Below, in pieces: positions 5,739 to 14,677 of a stretch of DNA of 15,156 nucleotides. Source of the stretch: Promethearchaeota archaeon. GTDB lineage: Archaea > Asgardarchaeota > Lokiarchaeia > Sigyniarchaeales > SOKP01. Below the pieces are notes generated by a model. That model searched no databases, was not told where the DNA came from, and worked only from the letters and a program-made list of their open reading frames with translations. A program made the translations under genes and the position numbers. The DNA is taken from positions 295 to 15,450 of the forward strand of contig JAGXNU010000027.1 of assembly GCA_019894815.1 (NCBI GenBank). Reading direction: 5' to 3'. The stretch's first letter is position 1; each line of letters starts with the position of its first letter.

Positions 5739-6428
5739 TTATTTGTGGGCAATTAAAATGATGTGATTTGCTGCATATCTATGAATATTAAAATTTTCGC
5801 TTATTTTATAACCTGCTTTTTCTAAAATCTGTTTCTCTCTAGCGTATATTTTCTCCGATTTTTCAATACTATCAATAGATTGGGATTTAATTGCAAGAAT
5901 TAGAGTTCCTTTATCCTTTAAATAATAATTACAGTTCGCAATAGCAATTTGTGCTTGGTTTGGTTGAGCTATATCTTGATATACTAAATCAATATTTGTA
6001 AAAACGGAATTAGCATATTTTTCCGGAAAATTAGCATCTCCTAATATTGGAATAATATTTTTTCTTTTATTGGTGTTTTGAATTAATTGGCGCATGCTAC
6101 GTTCAGCAAATTCTACTCCATAGATAATTCCATCATAAACTATGTCTGAGAGATGAGATATTGTAGTACCCGACGATGCTCCTAAATATAAGCATTTTAA
6201 TTCGCTTGATAAGAAATCCACTAAAGGATTTTCCAATATCATTGCAGCTAATTTACTTCTATAAGGATCCCATTCTCGATATTCTTGTCCTTTATATGTA
6301 ATTAACTTCTCTCCATACACTTTATTACCCGGAACCAAGTTTTTAGAATAAAGTTTTAGGTTATGTGGAGGTCCAGACATATAAACATTAGAGTATTTTG
6401 GATGTGTTCTAATATTAAAATCGCTCAA
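5739..6428 (-). CDS. flpA: Fibrillarin-like rRNA/tRNA 2'-O-methyltransferase
   Basis: The SAM-dependent methyltransferase of the box C/D RNP, which places 2'-O-methyl groups on rRNA and tRNA guided by C/D sRNAs; it works with Nop5 (next gene upstream) and L7Ae. The 229 residues match the archaeal family length. Visible are REWDPYRSKLAAMI (Lys 59), the SAM-binding loop YLGASSGTTISHLSD (81-95), GVEFAERSMR, LVYQDIAQPNQ (Asp 152), AIKSQSID (Lys 181) and the C-terminal HRYAANHIIL. The start is TTG at 6426-6428, preceded by a strong GGAGGT nine nucleotides upstream. That ribosome-binding site lies in the last codons and stop of nop5, so the two genes form a translationally linked operon. Confidence 0.96.
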   Translation of the reverse strand: MSDFNIRTHPKYSNVYMSGPPHNLKLYSKNLVPGNKVYGEKLITYKGQEYREWDPYRSKLAAMILENPLVDFLSSELKCLYLGASSGTTISHLSDIVYDGIIYGVEFAERSMRQLIQNTNKRKNIIPILGDANFPEKYANSVFTNIDLVYQDIAQPNQAQIAIANCNYYLKDKGTLILAIKSQSIDSIEKSEKIYAREKQILEKAGYKISENFNIHRYAANHIILIAHK

Positions 6429-6435
6429 ATTAATT

Positions 6436-7650
6436 TTACCTCCTTCTTTTCTTATTTGTTTGCTTATAATTTGATTTTATTGACTCCCTTTTTTTTATAG
6501 GAGGTTTCGAATATTTTTTTTCAAGCTCTTTTATTTTTTCTTCAATCTCTCTTGCTAAAGTATCTCCTATGAACTCACCTTTAAAGAAATCTACTTTAAC
6601 AGCAATCCCAATTTTCCCTGAAATCATTCGAGAGATCTTTCCACGGATATGCGCTTTACTTCCTCTAATCAAGTTCCACTGAAAAATTAACCCGTGTTTT
6701 GGTCGTTTTTCGCCGGTTTTAAGGAATCTATACAAAGCTTTTTCAGCTCCTAGGAGTTGAATCCTTGAAGCTGGCATGTAAGCTAAGTCTTTTAAACTCC
6801 CTGCTTTTGCTATTAATTTTGCCCCAATCAAACTCCCAATAAGTGTAGTAAGGTTAGGTGCCGCTTGAGTCATTAATTCTTCAAGGTTATCCTCTAATAC
6901 TTCTCGGAAGGCATCTAAATCTAATATCTGTTTAGCATATTTTTTAATTATAGAAAGATCTAGATCCGATCCCATAGATCGAGCTGCTAATCCTTGAAGC
7001 ATTTTAGTTCTTTTTTCTGTCAAATCAAAATATTCATTAATGTTTTCTATGGTATAATTATCTCGATGACCTAATTTGTCAACCATTTTAGCCAAGATTA
7101 CATTATCCTCTATTAGTTTATCAGTTAATTCAGGAAAATGCAATCCATACCACTCTTTTAACCGACTCGCAAATAGGCTTATCGATTTCTTTAAAATCTC
7201 GAGGGATTCAATCACTTGAATTATGATTAAATCATCTTTTCCCCCTGCTTCTCTTATATTGGTTTTGATTAAAGCTTCTTGCACGCGTTTAAATTGAAAT
7301 GAGATTTCATTAAATTCCTGAGAAATTCCTATTTTTTTTAGCTGTTCTTTTAAATTCAACCGAAAATTTCTGAATTCCAAGTTTTCAGGAGCATGAGTAG
7401 TTTTTAATCCCAATGTTTTGTTCGATAATGTTGCTAATGCCTCGTTATCAAAAATAAACATTTCAAACCCCGAACTAGTTAATTCTTGGAGAAATTGCTC
7501 ATATTCTTTACTGACATTTTTTTCCTTTAACCCTTTGAAAAAATCAATAGCTTTATTTTCATTTTTGCTATAATCAATAAAATTGATAATTGTTTCTCCT
7601 TCATCCAAGGCATAGATTCCTAATAATGTATCAATGACAAAACACTGCAT
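6436..7650 (-). CDS. nop5: Nop5 (Nop56/58-like) box C/D RNP scaffold protein
   Basis: Scaffold of the archaeal C/D RNP: the N-terminal domain binds fibrillarin, a central coiled coil dimerises, and the C-terminal NOP domain contacts the L7Ae-bound k-turn. In this 404-residue sequence the central signature ASRLKEWYGLHFPEL (161-175) precedes the helical region. The NOP domain follows at about 265-355 with AAPNLTTLIGSLIGAKLI and GAEKALYRFLKTGEKRPKHGLIF (301-323). The final 20 residues or so are rich in Lys/Arg, as is common in this family, and their codons supply the flpA ribosome-binding site. The ATG at 7648-7650 lacks a clear Shine-Dalgarno. It is divergent from pyrD across 76 nt. Confidence 0.96.
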   Translation of the reverse strand: MQCFVIDTLLGIYALDEGETIINFIDYSKNENKAIDFFKGLKEKNVSKEYEQFLQELTSSGFEMFIFDNEALATLSNKTLGLKTTHAPENLEFRNFRLNLKEQLKKIGISQEFNEISFQFKRVQEALIKTNIREAGGKDDLIIIQVIESLEILKKSISLFASRLKEWYGLHFPELTDKLIEDNVILAKMVDKLGHRDNYTIENINEYFDLTEKRTKMLQGLAARSMGSDLDLSIIKKYAKQILDLDAFREVLEDNLEELMTQAAPNLTTLIGSLIGAKLIAKAGSLKDLAYMPASRIQLLGAEKALYRFLKTGEKRPKHGLIFQWNLIRGSKAHIRGKISRMISGKIGIAVKVDFFKGEFIGDTLAREIEEKIKELEKKYSKPPIKKRESIKSNYKQTNKKRRR

Positions 7651-7666
7651 AATATGAATTATCTCA

Positions 7667-7684
7667 AATAATAATAATAATAAT
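7667..7684. repeat. (AAT)6 microsatellite in the nop5/pyrD divergent promoter region
   Basis: Six perfect AAT units lie about 17 nt upstream of the nop5 ATG and about 43 nt upstream of the pyrD start. They occupy the region where core promoter elements of the two divergent genes would be expected, so copy-number change could alter promoter spacing. No regulatory role is shown. Confidence 0.7.
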
Positions 7685-7726
7685 TTCTTAGATTATAATA
7701 GTAATGCTTGAGTAAAGGTAAATATT

Positions 7727-8650
7727 TTGCTTGAGGTAAATATTTCTGGATTAAATTTAAAATCTCCAATTATTTTAGCTTCCGGTATTTTGGGAGTTTC
7801 TTTTTCTATTATGAAGAAACTTATGGACGCGGGCTTAGGGGCTATAACAACAAAATCTATTGGTCCCAGACCCAGAAAAGGATATAAAAATCCTTCAATA
7901 ATTGAAATATTTCCTGGTACTTTCCTGAATAGTGTAGGATTAGGAAATCCGGGTATAGAAAATTTCACTTCAGAAATAAAAGAGATAAAAACAAATAACA
8001 TTCCTTTAATCGTAAGTGTTTTTGGTGATACAAATGAATCATACTTAGATGTAGCATTAAAAGCACAAGAGGCAGGAGCCGATGCAATTGAAATTAACAT
8101 TTCCTGCCCCCATGCTGAAGTTTCTTCAATAGGTATAAATAAAAATCTAACATTTGACCTCACAAAACTTCTTAAGGAAAAATTATCGATTCCCTTATTT
8201 GTGAAATTAAACCCAAATGTCACTGATATATGTGAGATTGCTCTAGCTGCCCAAGAGGGAGGTGCAGATGGCGTTGTTGCGATAAATACAATAGCAGCAA
8301 TGAAAATTGATGTTAACACCATGAGACCTATTTTATCTCACGGAAGTGGAGGGCTTTCTGGCAAGGCAATCCACCCCATAGCAGTGAAAAAAGTTTACGA
8401 CCTCTACAAAATTTTAAAAATTCCCATAATTGGATGCGGGGGTATATCTAACTGGGAACAAGCTATTGAATTTTTCCTTGCTGGAGCAACTAGCCTACAA
8501 ATTGGAACTATCTTATATCAAGGTCTTGATATAATTAAAATGCTCAACACAGGAATAAGAGATTACCTAACAATAAATAATTTTAAAAATATATCCGATA
8601 TAAAAGGATTATCTCATGAATTTGAAACGCAAAAGGTGCCCGATTTTTGA
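7727..8650 (+). CDS. pyrD: Dihydroorotate dehydrogenase B, catalytic subunit
   Basis: Oxidises dihydroorotate to orotate in de novo UMP synthesis, using FMN. It is class 1B: the catalytic base is Cys (C127 in EINISCPHAE) and the gene is followed by its electron-transfer partner pyrK. Other family stretches are ASGILGVSFSIMKKLMDAGLGAITTKSIGPRPRKGY near the N-terminus, FLNSVGLGNPGIENF, FVKLNPNVTDI, GGLSGKAIHPIAVKKV and the FMN phosphate site IIGCGGISNWEQAIEFFLAGATSLQIGT. The length (307 aa) is normal. The TTG start at 7727 is supported by AAAGGT (7714-7719) seven nucleotides upstream. The stop overlaps the pyrK start in the sequence TTGA. Confidence 0.96.
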   Translation: MLEVNISGLNLKSPIILASGILGVSFSIMKKLMDAGLGAITTKSIGPRPRKGYKNPSIIEIFPGTFLNSVGLGNPGIENFTSEIKEIKTNNIPLIVSVFGDTNESYLDVALKAQEAGADAIEINISCPHAEVSSIGINKNLTFDLTKLLKEKLSIPLFVKLNPNVTDICEIALAAQEGGADGVVAINTIAAMKIDVNTMRPILSHGSGGLSGKAIHPIAVKKVYDLYKILKIPIIGCGGISNWEQAIEFFLAGATSLQIGTILYQGLDIIKMLNTGIRDYLTINNFKNISDIKGLSHEFETQKVPDF

Positions 8651-9483
8651 CTGAAAATATGATAAGGACTGTAAAAATTAATCGTGTAATCGGAGAATGT
8701 ACTGGTGTAAAAACAATATCATTCAAATTAGGGAACAATATTATTCCAAAACCAGGCCAATTTGTTATGATATGGGTACCTGGAGTAGATGAGATTCCAA
8801 TGTCAATATCTAATTATGACGAAAATGGAAATTGGTCAATTACGGTAAAAGATGTCGGAGAGTGCACAAATGCTCTTCAAAATCTAAATATAGGAGATTT
8901 CATTGGTATACGAGGCCCGTTTGGCAACTATTTTAAAATACCCCCAAAAGCATCAAAACACATTTTTTTAATTGGAGGAGGTATTGGGATGGCTCCGCTA
9001 AAATTCCTTGCCAATCAATTGAAAGAATCTGGTTTCAAGTTTAAGGTTATTGAAGGAGCAAAAAATAAGAATGAATTGATATATTTAGATGAGTTATTCA
9101 ACACAAAAAATAAAAATATCGAATTCTTTTGTTCCACTGATGATGGTAGTTATGGGCAAAAAGGTTTTGCAACAGGACTATTTGAAGAAAAAATTAGTGA
9201 AATAAAACATGACGATCTGAAGAACACAATCGTTTACACCTGTGGCCCAGAAATTATGATGTATCATATCTTCCAAATGTGTAAAAGATATGGAATAGAA
9301 CTATTCGCCAGCCTTGAGAGAATAATGAGATGTGGCTGTGGTCTATGTGGACTTTGTGCCATTGATCCTGTCGGAATTTTAGTATGCAAAGATGGTCCTA
9401 TTTTTAACTTATCAGAATTAAATAAAATGGATGATTTTGGCAAGTATAGGAGAGATTTTACCGGAAAAAAAATTAAAATTTGA
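8647..9483 (+). CDS. pyrK: Dihydroorotate dehydrogenase electron-transfer subunit
   Basis: FAD and [2Fe-2S] subunit that passes electrons from PyrD to NAD+, forming the PyrD2K2 complex. Order of domains: an FAD-binding beta-barrel containing KPGQFVMIWVPGVDEIPMSIS, GIRGPFGNYF, a nucleotide-binding motif GGGIGMAPL (110-118), and YTCGPEIMMYHI. A C-terminal cysteine cluster follows, with C229, C234, C237 and C247 as likely cluster ligands (C231 is extra), ending VCKDGPIF. The TTG start at 8647 overlaps the pyrD stop by 3 nt and suggests translational coupling; ATG 8659 is a possible alternative start. 278 residues is typical. Confidence 0.94.
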   Translation: MTENMIRTVKINRVIGECTGVKTISFKLGNNIIPKPGQFVMIWVPGVDEIPMSISNYDENGNWSITVKDVGECTNALQNLNIGDFIGIRGPFGNYFKIPPKASKHIFLIGGGIGMAPLKFLANQLKESGFKFKVIEGAKNKNELIYLDELFNTKNKNIEFFCSTDDGSYGQKGFATGLFEEKISEIKHDDLKNTIVYTCGPEIMMYHIFQMCKRYGIELFASLERIMRCGCGLCGLCAIDPVGILVCKDGPIFNLSELNKMDDFGKYRRDFTGKKIKI

Positions 9484-9513
9484 GTTAAGACCCCAGAAAT
9501 TCTCCTAGATTTT

Positions 9514-11217
9514 TTGTCAGCTTATCATAAAATCGTAGTATCAAATGTAAAATCAAAAAACTTATTGTATATCGAAAACTATTTTAACAATATGGTTGAA
9601 GATCTTAACGACTCTGAGAAACTAAGAAGAGTCTCACGGGAAATAATTAAATATTTGCTTGAAAACCCTAATACTTCACGTCATAGAATTACAAATATAA
9701 AAGGGAAAATCGGAAAAAAATATAGTCTTAACAACGTCATTAAGAATGCAACTATTTTGGGATTTGCTACAATTGAAGAAAAAAAAAGTATTACACCGCT
9801 ACTTAAAAGAAGAAAGACACGGACGATCTCAGGAGTATCAGTAATTGCTATTATGACCAAACCTCTTCCGTGTCCAGGTACTTGCATTTACTGTCCAGGC
9901 CAAAACTCTCAACCCGGTCAAAAAGTTGCTCAATCATATACCGGACAAGAACCTGCTGCTCTTAGATCTATCAATAATCAATATGATCCCTTTAAACAAG
10001 TCCAAAGCAGAATATCTGATCTAGAAGCGATTGGCCATGATATAGACAAGATTGAACTTATTTGTATGGGTGGTACGTTGTTGTCTACGCCTTTAAATTA
10101 TCAACAACAGTTCATTCAAGGAGCCTACGAAGGAATTCTTAATAAAAAAGTTTCTGATTTAAATGAAGCGAAACGATTAGCCGAAAATTCAAAACGTCGG
10201 TTAATTGGATTAACTATCGAAACAAGACCCGATTACTGCAAAGAAGAACACGTAGATAGAATGTTATCATATGGAGTAACAAGAGTAGAACTTGGTATTC
10301 AAACCGTTTTTGACGATGTTTTTGAGTTAGTAAAACGAGGTCACACTACAAGGGACAATATAGAAGCAATTAGAATTGCCCGTGATGCTGGTCTTAAAAT
10401 TAATGCCCATATCATGCCGAATTTGCCTGGTTCAAATTATAATCGAGATCTAAGTCTATTTCATATATTATTTTCTAATTCGGACTATAGACCAGATATG
10501 CTAAAAATATATCCATGTCTGGTAATAAAAGGTACAGAATTATATGAATGGTGGAAAAATGATATCTATCATCCATACTCGACTGATCAATTAATAGATT
10601 TGATCACTCAAGTAAAAAAGGAAATTCCTCCTTATGTTAGAATTCAAAGGATTATGAGAGATATACCAGCACCGTTAATCGAGGCGGGATGTAAAAAAAG
10701 TAACTTAAGACAACTAGTAAAGGCGAGATTGGATGAGGATAATTCAAAATGCAAATGTATAAGATGTCGAGAGTATGGAATCGCTCTAAATAAAGAACCT
10801 TATAATGAAAATAAATTTGAGGGATACAAATTGAAAAGAATAAATTATGAAGCATCCCAAGGAGAGGAAATATTTCTTTCGTTTGAAAATGACGATCTAC
10901 TACTAGGTTACTTGCGATTACGAAAACCTTCTGAATTTTCACATAGATCTGAGTTAAATGATGGTAATACCTTAATTGTCAGAGAAATTAGAATTGTTGG
11001 TGAACTTGTTCAAACAAACACAATTCCTAATAATATTAACCAAATTCAACATCGTGGTTTTGGAAAGATGCTAATGGAAGAAGCAGAAAAAATATCAAGA
11101 GAAGAGTATGATGCAAAAAAATTAGCAGTCATCAGTGGAGTTGGGGCGAGAAACTGGTTTTATAAAAAAGGCTATGAATTAGATGGATTATACGTCTCAA
11201 AAAATTTAGTTTTTTAA
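9514..11217 (+). CDS. elp3: Elp3-family tRNA wobble-uridine carboxymethyltransferase (radical SAM + GNAT)
   Basis: Archaeal single-protein counterpart of the Elongator catalytic subunit, which makes the cm5U-type modification on tRNA wobble uridines from acetyl-CoA and SAM. The radical SAM domain holds the iron-sulfur ligands C120, C124 and C127 (PCPGTCIYCPG), followed by GQEPAALRS, IELICMGGT, TIETRPDYC, RVELGIQTVFDDV and RIQRIMRDIPAPLIEAGCKKSNLRQLV. A CxCxxC knuckle (C413, C415, C418) lies between the domains. The GNAT domain (about 430-567) carries the acetyl-CoA loop HRGFGKMLMEEAE (R514 region) and ends ARNWFYKKGYELDGLYVSKNLVF. The start at TTG 9514 is uncertain because no good Shine-Dalgarno precedes it; ATG 9592 is an alternative. 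It lies 30 nt after pyrK, on the same strand. Confidence 0.95.
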   Translation: MSAYHKIVVSNVKSKNLLYIENYFNNMVEDLNDSEKLRRVSREIIKYLLENPNTSRHRITNIKGKIGKKYSLNNVIKNATILGFATIEEKKSITPLLKRRKTRTISGVSVIAIMTKPLPCPGTCIYCPGQNSQPGQKVAQSYTGQEPAALRSINNQYDPFKQVQSRISDLEAIGHDIDKIELICMGGTLLSTPLNYQQQFIQGAYEGILNKKVSDLNEAKRLAENSKRRLIGLTIETRPDYCKEEHVDRMLSYGVTRVELGIQTVFDDVFELVKRGHTTRDNIEAIRIARDAGLKINAHIMPNLPGSNYNRDLSLFHILFSNSDYRPDMLKIYPCLVIKGTELYEWWKNDIYHPYSTDQLIDLITQVKKEIPPYVRIQRIMRDIPAPLIEAGCKKSNLRQLVKARLDEDNSKCKCIRCREYGIALNKEPYNENKFEGYKLKRINYEASQGEEIFLSFENDDLLLGYLRLRKPSEFSHRSELNDGNTLIVREIRIVGELVQTNTIPNNINQIQHRGFGKMLMEEAEKISREEYDAKKLAVISGVGARNWFYKKGYELDGLYVSKNLVF

Positions 11218-11289
11218 TAATAATTTTAAATTTTCCTACTTGATTAGATATTGTCACAATTATAGTTAATTTTAAAAAGATGATATTTA

Positions 11290-13209
11290 ATGAAACAATA
11301 TAATTATAAAGATTTAGGCTTCAAATGCGGTCTTGAAATACATCAACAACTTGATACCAATACCAAGCTGTTTTGTAGGTGTCCAACTAATCTTCAAGGA
11401 ACAAGAGAACCTGATTTCACACTCAAAAGATTAATGCGACCGGTGTTAGGAGAGATGGGCGAATTCGATAAAGCAATGATTACGGAGTATGAAAAAAGAA
11501 TGAGCGTAGTGTATGAGGGATATGATGATGTTATCTGCACATATGAAATGGATGAGACACCCCCTTTTTTATGCAATAATGAAGCAAGAAGATTAGCCTT
11601 GGAGATTGCATTACTGTTAAGATCAAATATCATTGAAGAAATGCATGTGTGTAGGAAGAATTACCTTGATGGGAGTGTACCATGTGGATTTCAAAGAACT
11701 ATGATATTAGGTACAGATGGATTTGTTGAATTGAAAAATGGAAAAAAAATAGGGATTGATATCTTAAGTTTGGAAGAAGAATCCGCTAGAAAAATAAAAA
11801 CTGAGAATAAAATAAATTACTTTAGACTTGATCGATTAGGAATTCCACTAATAGAGATTACAACCAAACCAGACATAAATCATCCTGATGAATGTAGGGA
11901 ATGTGCTGAAAGATTGGGTTTGTTATTATGGTCAACAAAAGTGAAAAAAATTATTGGTTCTGTACGTCAAGATGTAAATGTAAGTATTAAGCAAGGAACC
12001 CGGATTGAATTAAAAGGAGTTCAAAAATTAGGGTGGATTCCAACATTAATAAATCATGAAATATCACGCCAACTTGGTTTAATTGAAATTAAAGATGAAT
12101 TAAATAAGAAGAAATTAAATTTGAAAAACATCCCAAAAGCTCCTACTGATCTAACTGATCCATTGAAAAGCTTAAGTTCTGATATTGTTAAACAAGCAAT
12201 TAAGTCTGGAAAAAAAATATATGGGATTAATTTAACAGGATTTAATGGCATACTAGGTAAAGAATTAATGGATAATTATAGATTTGGTACAGAAATAAGT
12301 AGCAAAGTCAAATCTATATCAGGAATAAGAGGAATAATTCATTCAGATGAAGATCTTAGTAAATACAATTTTTCTAAAGATGACATCAAAAAAATCCAAG
12401 AGATACTCTCGTCGAGAATTAATGATTGCTTTGTCTTAGTAATTGGATCAATTAATGAGGTTGAAAAAGCAATGGAAGTAATTATTGATCGGGTTATTCA
12501 AGCATTCCTAGGCGTTCCTCCTGAAACACGACGCGCTCTAGAAAACGGAAATTCAGAATTTTTAAGAGAATTACATGGAGGCGCTAGGATATATCCAGAT
12601 ACCGATTCAAAAGCTATTTTTAATGATCCAAAAGAAGCCGCTATTATCAAAGAAAATCTTCCTAAATATCCTTGGGATACTATAGAGGACTATTCTGAAA
12701 AATATGATATTTCAGAAAAATTTATTAAAAAACTCATTTTTAAGGGACTATTGAACCTATTTGAGAGATTGATACGGATTTTTCCTGATAATCCTTCCAT
12801 TATAATCAATACAATATTGGAAATAACTACTGCTCTTAGAAGAGATGGTAAAAATGTTGAAAATATAACCAATACTGATTTTGAAGTAATCTTTAAGAAA
12901 TTGAAGGAAAAAGAAATTAGTAAAGAAGCTATTGAAGAAATAATGATATCTAAAGCAGATTCTCCTGAATTATCCATTGAAGAGATAATAGATAAATTAA
13001 ATATAGAAAAAATGAGTTTAGAGCAATTAATTGAAATAATTGAAAAGATTGCTGGAGGTAATATCGAAATGATCAAATCTAAAGAAATGCGCGCAATTGG
13101 ACCGTTAATGGGAGAAGTAATGAAATTAGTAAGAGGGAAAATAGATGGAGCAATAGTTTCCAGAGAATTAAAAAACATTATTCAAAAGAAATTAGAGGCG
13201 ATTAAATAA
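11290..13209 (+). CDS. gatE: Glu-tRNA(Gln) amidotransferase subunit E
   Basis: tRNA-binding, ATP-dependent kinase/transamidase subunit of the archaeal GatDE enzyme, which converts misacylated Glu-tRNA(Gln) to Gln-tRNA(Gln). The 639 residues begin with the GatB/E cradle signature FKCGLEIHQQLDTNTKLFCRCPTNL (about 10-34). It continues with DGSVPCGFQRTMILGTDG, YFRLDRLGIPLIEITTKPDI and GSVRQDVNVSIKQGTRIELKGVQ. A GatE-specific inserted domain related to that of AspRS follows (roughly residues 300-410), then GVPPETRRAL and LHGGARIYPDTD. It ends with the helical/YqeY-like tail (MRAIGPLMGEVMKLVRGKIDGAIVSRELKNIIQKKL). The stop TAA directly abuts the ATG of gatD. Confidence 0.97.
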   Translation: MKQYNYKDLGFKCGLEIHQQLDTNTKLFCRCPTNLQGTREPDFTLKRLMRPVLGEMGEFDKAMITEYEKRMSVVYEGYDDVICTYEMDETPPFLCNNEARRLALEIALLLRSNIIEEMHVCRKNYLDGSVPCGFQRTMILGTDGFVELKNGKKIGIDILSLEEESARKIKTENKINYFRLDRLGIPLIEITTKPDINHPDECRECAERLGLLLWSTKVKKIIGSVRQDVNVSIKQGTRIELKGVQKLGWIPTLINHEISRQLGLIEIKDELNKKKLNLKNIPKAPTDLTDPLKSLSSDIVKQAIKSGKKIYGINLTGFNGILGKELMDNYRFGTEISSKVKSISGIRGIIHSDEDLSKYNFSKDDIKKIQEILSSRINDCFVLVIGSINEVEKAMEVIIDRVIQAFLGVPPETRRALENGNSEFLRELHGGARIYPDTDSKAIFNDPKEAAIIKENLPKYPWDTIEDYSEKYDISEKFIKKLIFKGLLNLFERLIRIFPDNPSIIINTILEITTALRRDGKNVENITNTDFEVIFKKLKEKEISKEAIEEIMISKADSPELSIEEIIDKLNIEKMSLEQLIEIIEKIAGGNIEMIKSKEMRAIGPLMGEVMKLVRGKIDGAIVSRELKNIIQKKLEAIK

Positions 13210-14568
13210 ATGGAAGATAATTTGAAAGGCTATAAAGGTAAAGCAAGAGATTATTTAGAGAAATATAAAATTGAAATCTGGGATATAATTAAATTAACAA
13301 CAATAAAAACCACTCTAGAGGGCATATTATTACCCCGAAATGAATATGCTGCTCCTGATTTTATAGAAATTAAATTAGAAAACAATTATAACATCGGTAT
13401 ACATTATTCAGAGGTAAAAGAGATTAAAAAGTTGGGTAACAAAAAAGCTAATTATAAAATTCCTGAGAAACACTTTCCTAAAAATACAAAATTGCCAAAT
13501 GTAACCCTTTTAGGTACGGGTGGAACCGTCGCTTCAAGGTTAGACTATACTACTGGAGCAGTGATTCCGTCTTTTACGCCAGGTGAATTGTTTAGCACTG
13601 TTCCAGAATTAGCAGAAATCTGTAATCTTGATTGTAAAATTGTATTTGAAATTTTATCAGAAAATATGAAACCTGAATATTGGCAACAATTAGCTGTAAG
13701 AATAGAAGAAGAAATAAAGGGAGGAGTTGATGGTATCATTATTGGTCATGGGACTGATACCATGAGCTTTACTAGCGCAGCACTCTCATTCATGCTTCAA
13801 AACTTACCAATCCCTGTAGTGTTGACAGGTAGTCAAAGAAGCTCGGACAGACCATCATCAGATGCTGCAATAAATTTAATCAATGCCGCAACAATTGCAA
13901 CATCTAACATTGCTGAAGTAGTGGTTACAATGCTAGGATCAACATCTCATGACTATGGGTTAATTCATCGGGGGACGCTAGTTAGAAAAATGCATTCCTC
14001 AGCTAGGGATACATTTAGAACTATTGATGATATTCCTCTTGGAATGGTAAGAGACGGTAAAATTAAAATGTTTAAAGATGACGTTCGAAAAAGAAACCAG
14101 GGTGAATTTAAAACAAAAACTGATTTCGAGAAGAAGATTGCTCTCATTTATTCTTATCCTGGAATGGCAAATGAATTAATTGATTTTTATATCGAGAATG
14201 GATATAAAGGTATTGTGTTTGCTGGCACTGGACTTGGTCACATAAGCACGAATATATATAAAACCATCAATAAAGCAATAGAGAAAGGTATCACTATCGT
14301 GATGACAACTCAGACCATTCACGGATATGTTGGGATGGATGTATATTCTACTGGAAGAGAACTCCAAAGTATGGGTGTCATTCCGAGTAAGAATATTCTT
14401 CCAGAAATCGCATATGTAAAACTTGGTTGGGTTTTAGGACAAACTGGTGATCCTGAGGGGATTAAAAAATTATTTCTCACTAATATTGCTGGAGAATTTG
14501 TCGAACGAGAATTACCCATTGCATTTAATTACAATATTGACGAATTGCTAAGAAATAATAAACTCTAA
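13210..14568 (+). CDS. gatD: Glu-tRNA(Gln) amidotransferase subunit D
   Basis: Asparaginase-like glutaminase subunit that supplies ammonia to GatE. After an archaeal-specific N-terminal domain (about 1-90), the amidohydrolase core begins VTLLGTGGTVASRLDYTTGAV, where T103 is the likely nucleophile. IIIGHGTDTMSFTSAALSFML follows (T182, D183), then LTGSQRSSDRPSSDAA and RKMHSSARDTFR (K260, the remaining catalytic residue). The C-terminal lobe contains IALIYSYPGMA, GIVFAGTGLGHIS and TTQTIHGYVGMDVYSTGRELQ. At 452 residues it is a normal GatD and not a stand-alone asparaginase. Translation likely couples to gatE because stop and start codons are contiguous (TAAATG). A T6 run at 14572-14577 just after the stop could terminate the transcript. 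Confidence 0.97.
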   Translation: MEDNLKGYKGKARDYLEKYKIEIWDIIKLTTIKTTLEGILLPRNEYAAPDFIEIKLENNYNIGIHYSEVKEIKKLGNKKANYKIPEKHFPKNTKLPNVTLLGTGGTVASRLDYTTGAVIPSFTPGELFSTVPELAEICNLDCKIVFEILSENMKPEYWQQLAVRIEEEIKGGVDGIIIGHGTDTMSFTSAALSFMLQNLPIPVVLTGSQRSSDRPSSDAAINLINAATIATSNIAEVVVTMLGSTSHDYGLIHRGTLVRKMHSSARDTFRTIDDIPLGMVRDGKIKMFKDDVRKRNQGEFKTKTDFEKKIALIYSYPGMANELIDFYIENGYKGIVFAGTGLGHISTNIYKTINKAIEKGITIVMTTQTIHGYVGMDVYSTGRELQSMGVIPSKNILPEIAYVKLGWVLGQTGDPEGIKKLFLTNIAGEFVERELPIAFNYNIDELLRNNKL

Positions 14569-14571
14569 GTA

Positions 14572-14577
14572 TTTTTT
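14572..14577 (+). terminator. Oligo-T tract after gatD
   Basis: A T6 run starts 4 nt after the gatD stop, followed by GCC and another T-rich stretch. It is a plausible archaeal oligo-T terminator separating gatED from rpl2. It is weak by length. Confidence 0.35.
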
Positions 14578-14623
14578 GCCGTATTTATATGAAATTTCAT
14601 GAGATAACATCAAAATAATAAAA

Positions 14624-14634
14624 AATTTATACTT
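14624..14634 (+). promoter_or_regulatory. TATA-like box for rpl2
   Basis: AATTTATACTT, preceded by a purine-rich AATAAAA stretch that could act as BRE, lies about 45-50 nt upstream of the rpl2 ATG and predicts a leader of about 20-25 nt. It implies that rpl2 has its own promoter and is not only read through from gatD. Confidence 0.45.
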
Positions 14635-14677
14635 TATTTAATTAATAAATGTAATTCTACTTTATCTAGTGGTATAT

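Noticed and set aside
7693..8322. 209-aa reverse-strand ORF over pyrD
   Set aside because: It is the antisense shadow of pyrD, whose plus-strand product is unmistakable.
8647..11217. pyrK-elp3 as one gene split by a stop, since both are in the same frame and 30 nt apart
   Set aside because: Both proteins are complete relative to their families and unrelated in function. The 30-nt spacer encodes no family motif and I see no BHB at its edges.
12690..13178. 162-aa hydrophobic reverse-strand ORF over gatE
   Set aside because: Antisense of a Glu/Lys/Ile-rich coding region naturally reads as Ser/Phe/Leu/Ile-rich hydrophobic sequence; gatE on the plus strand is clear.
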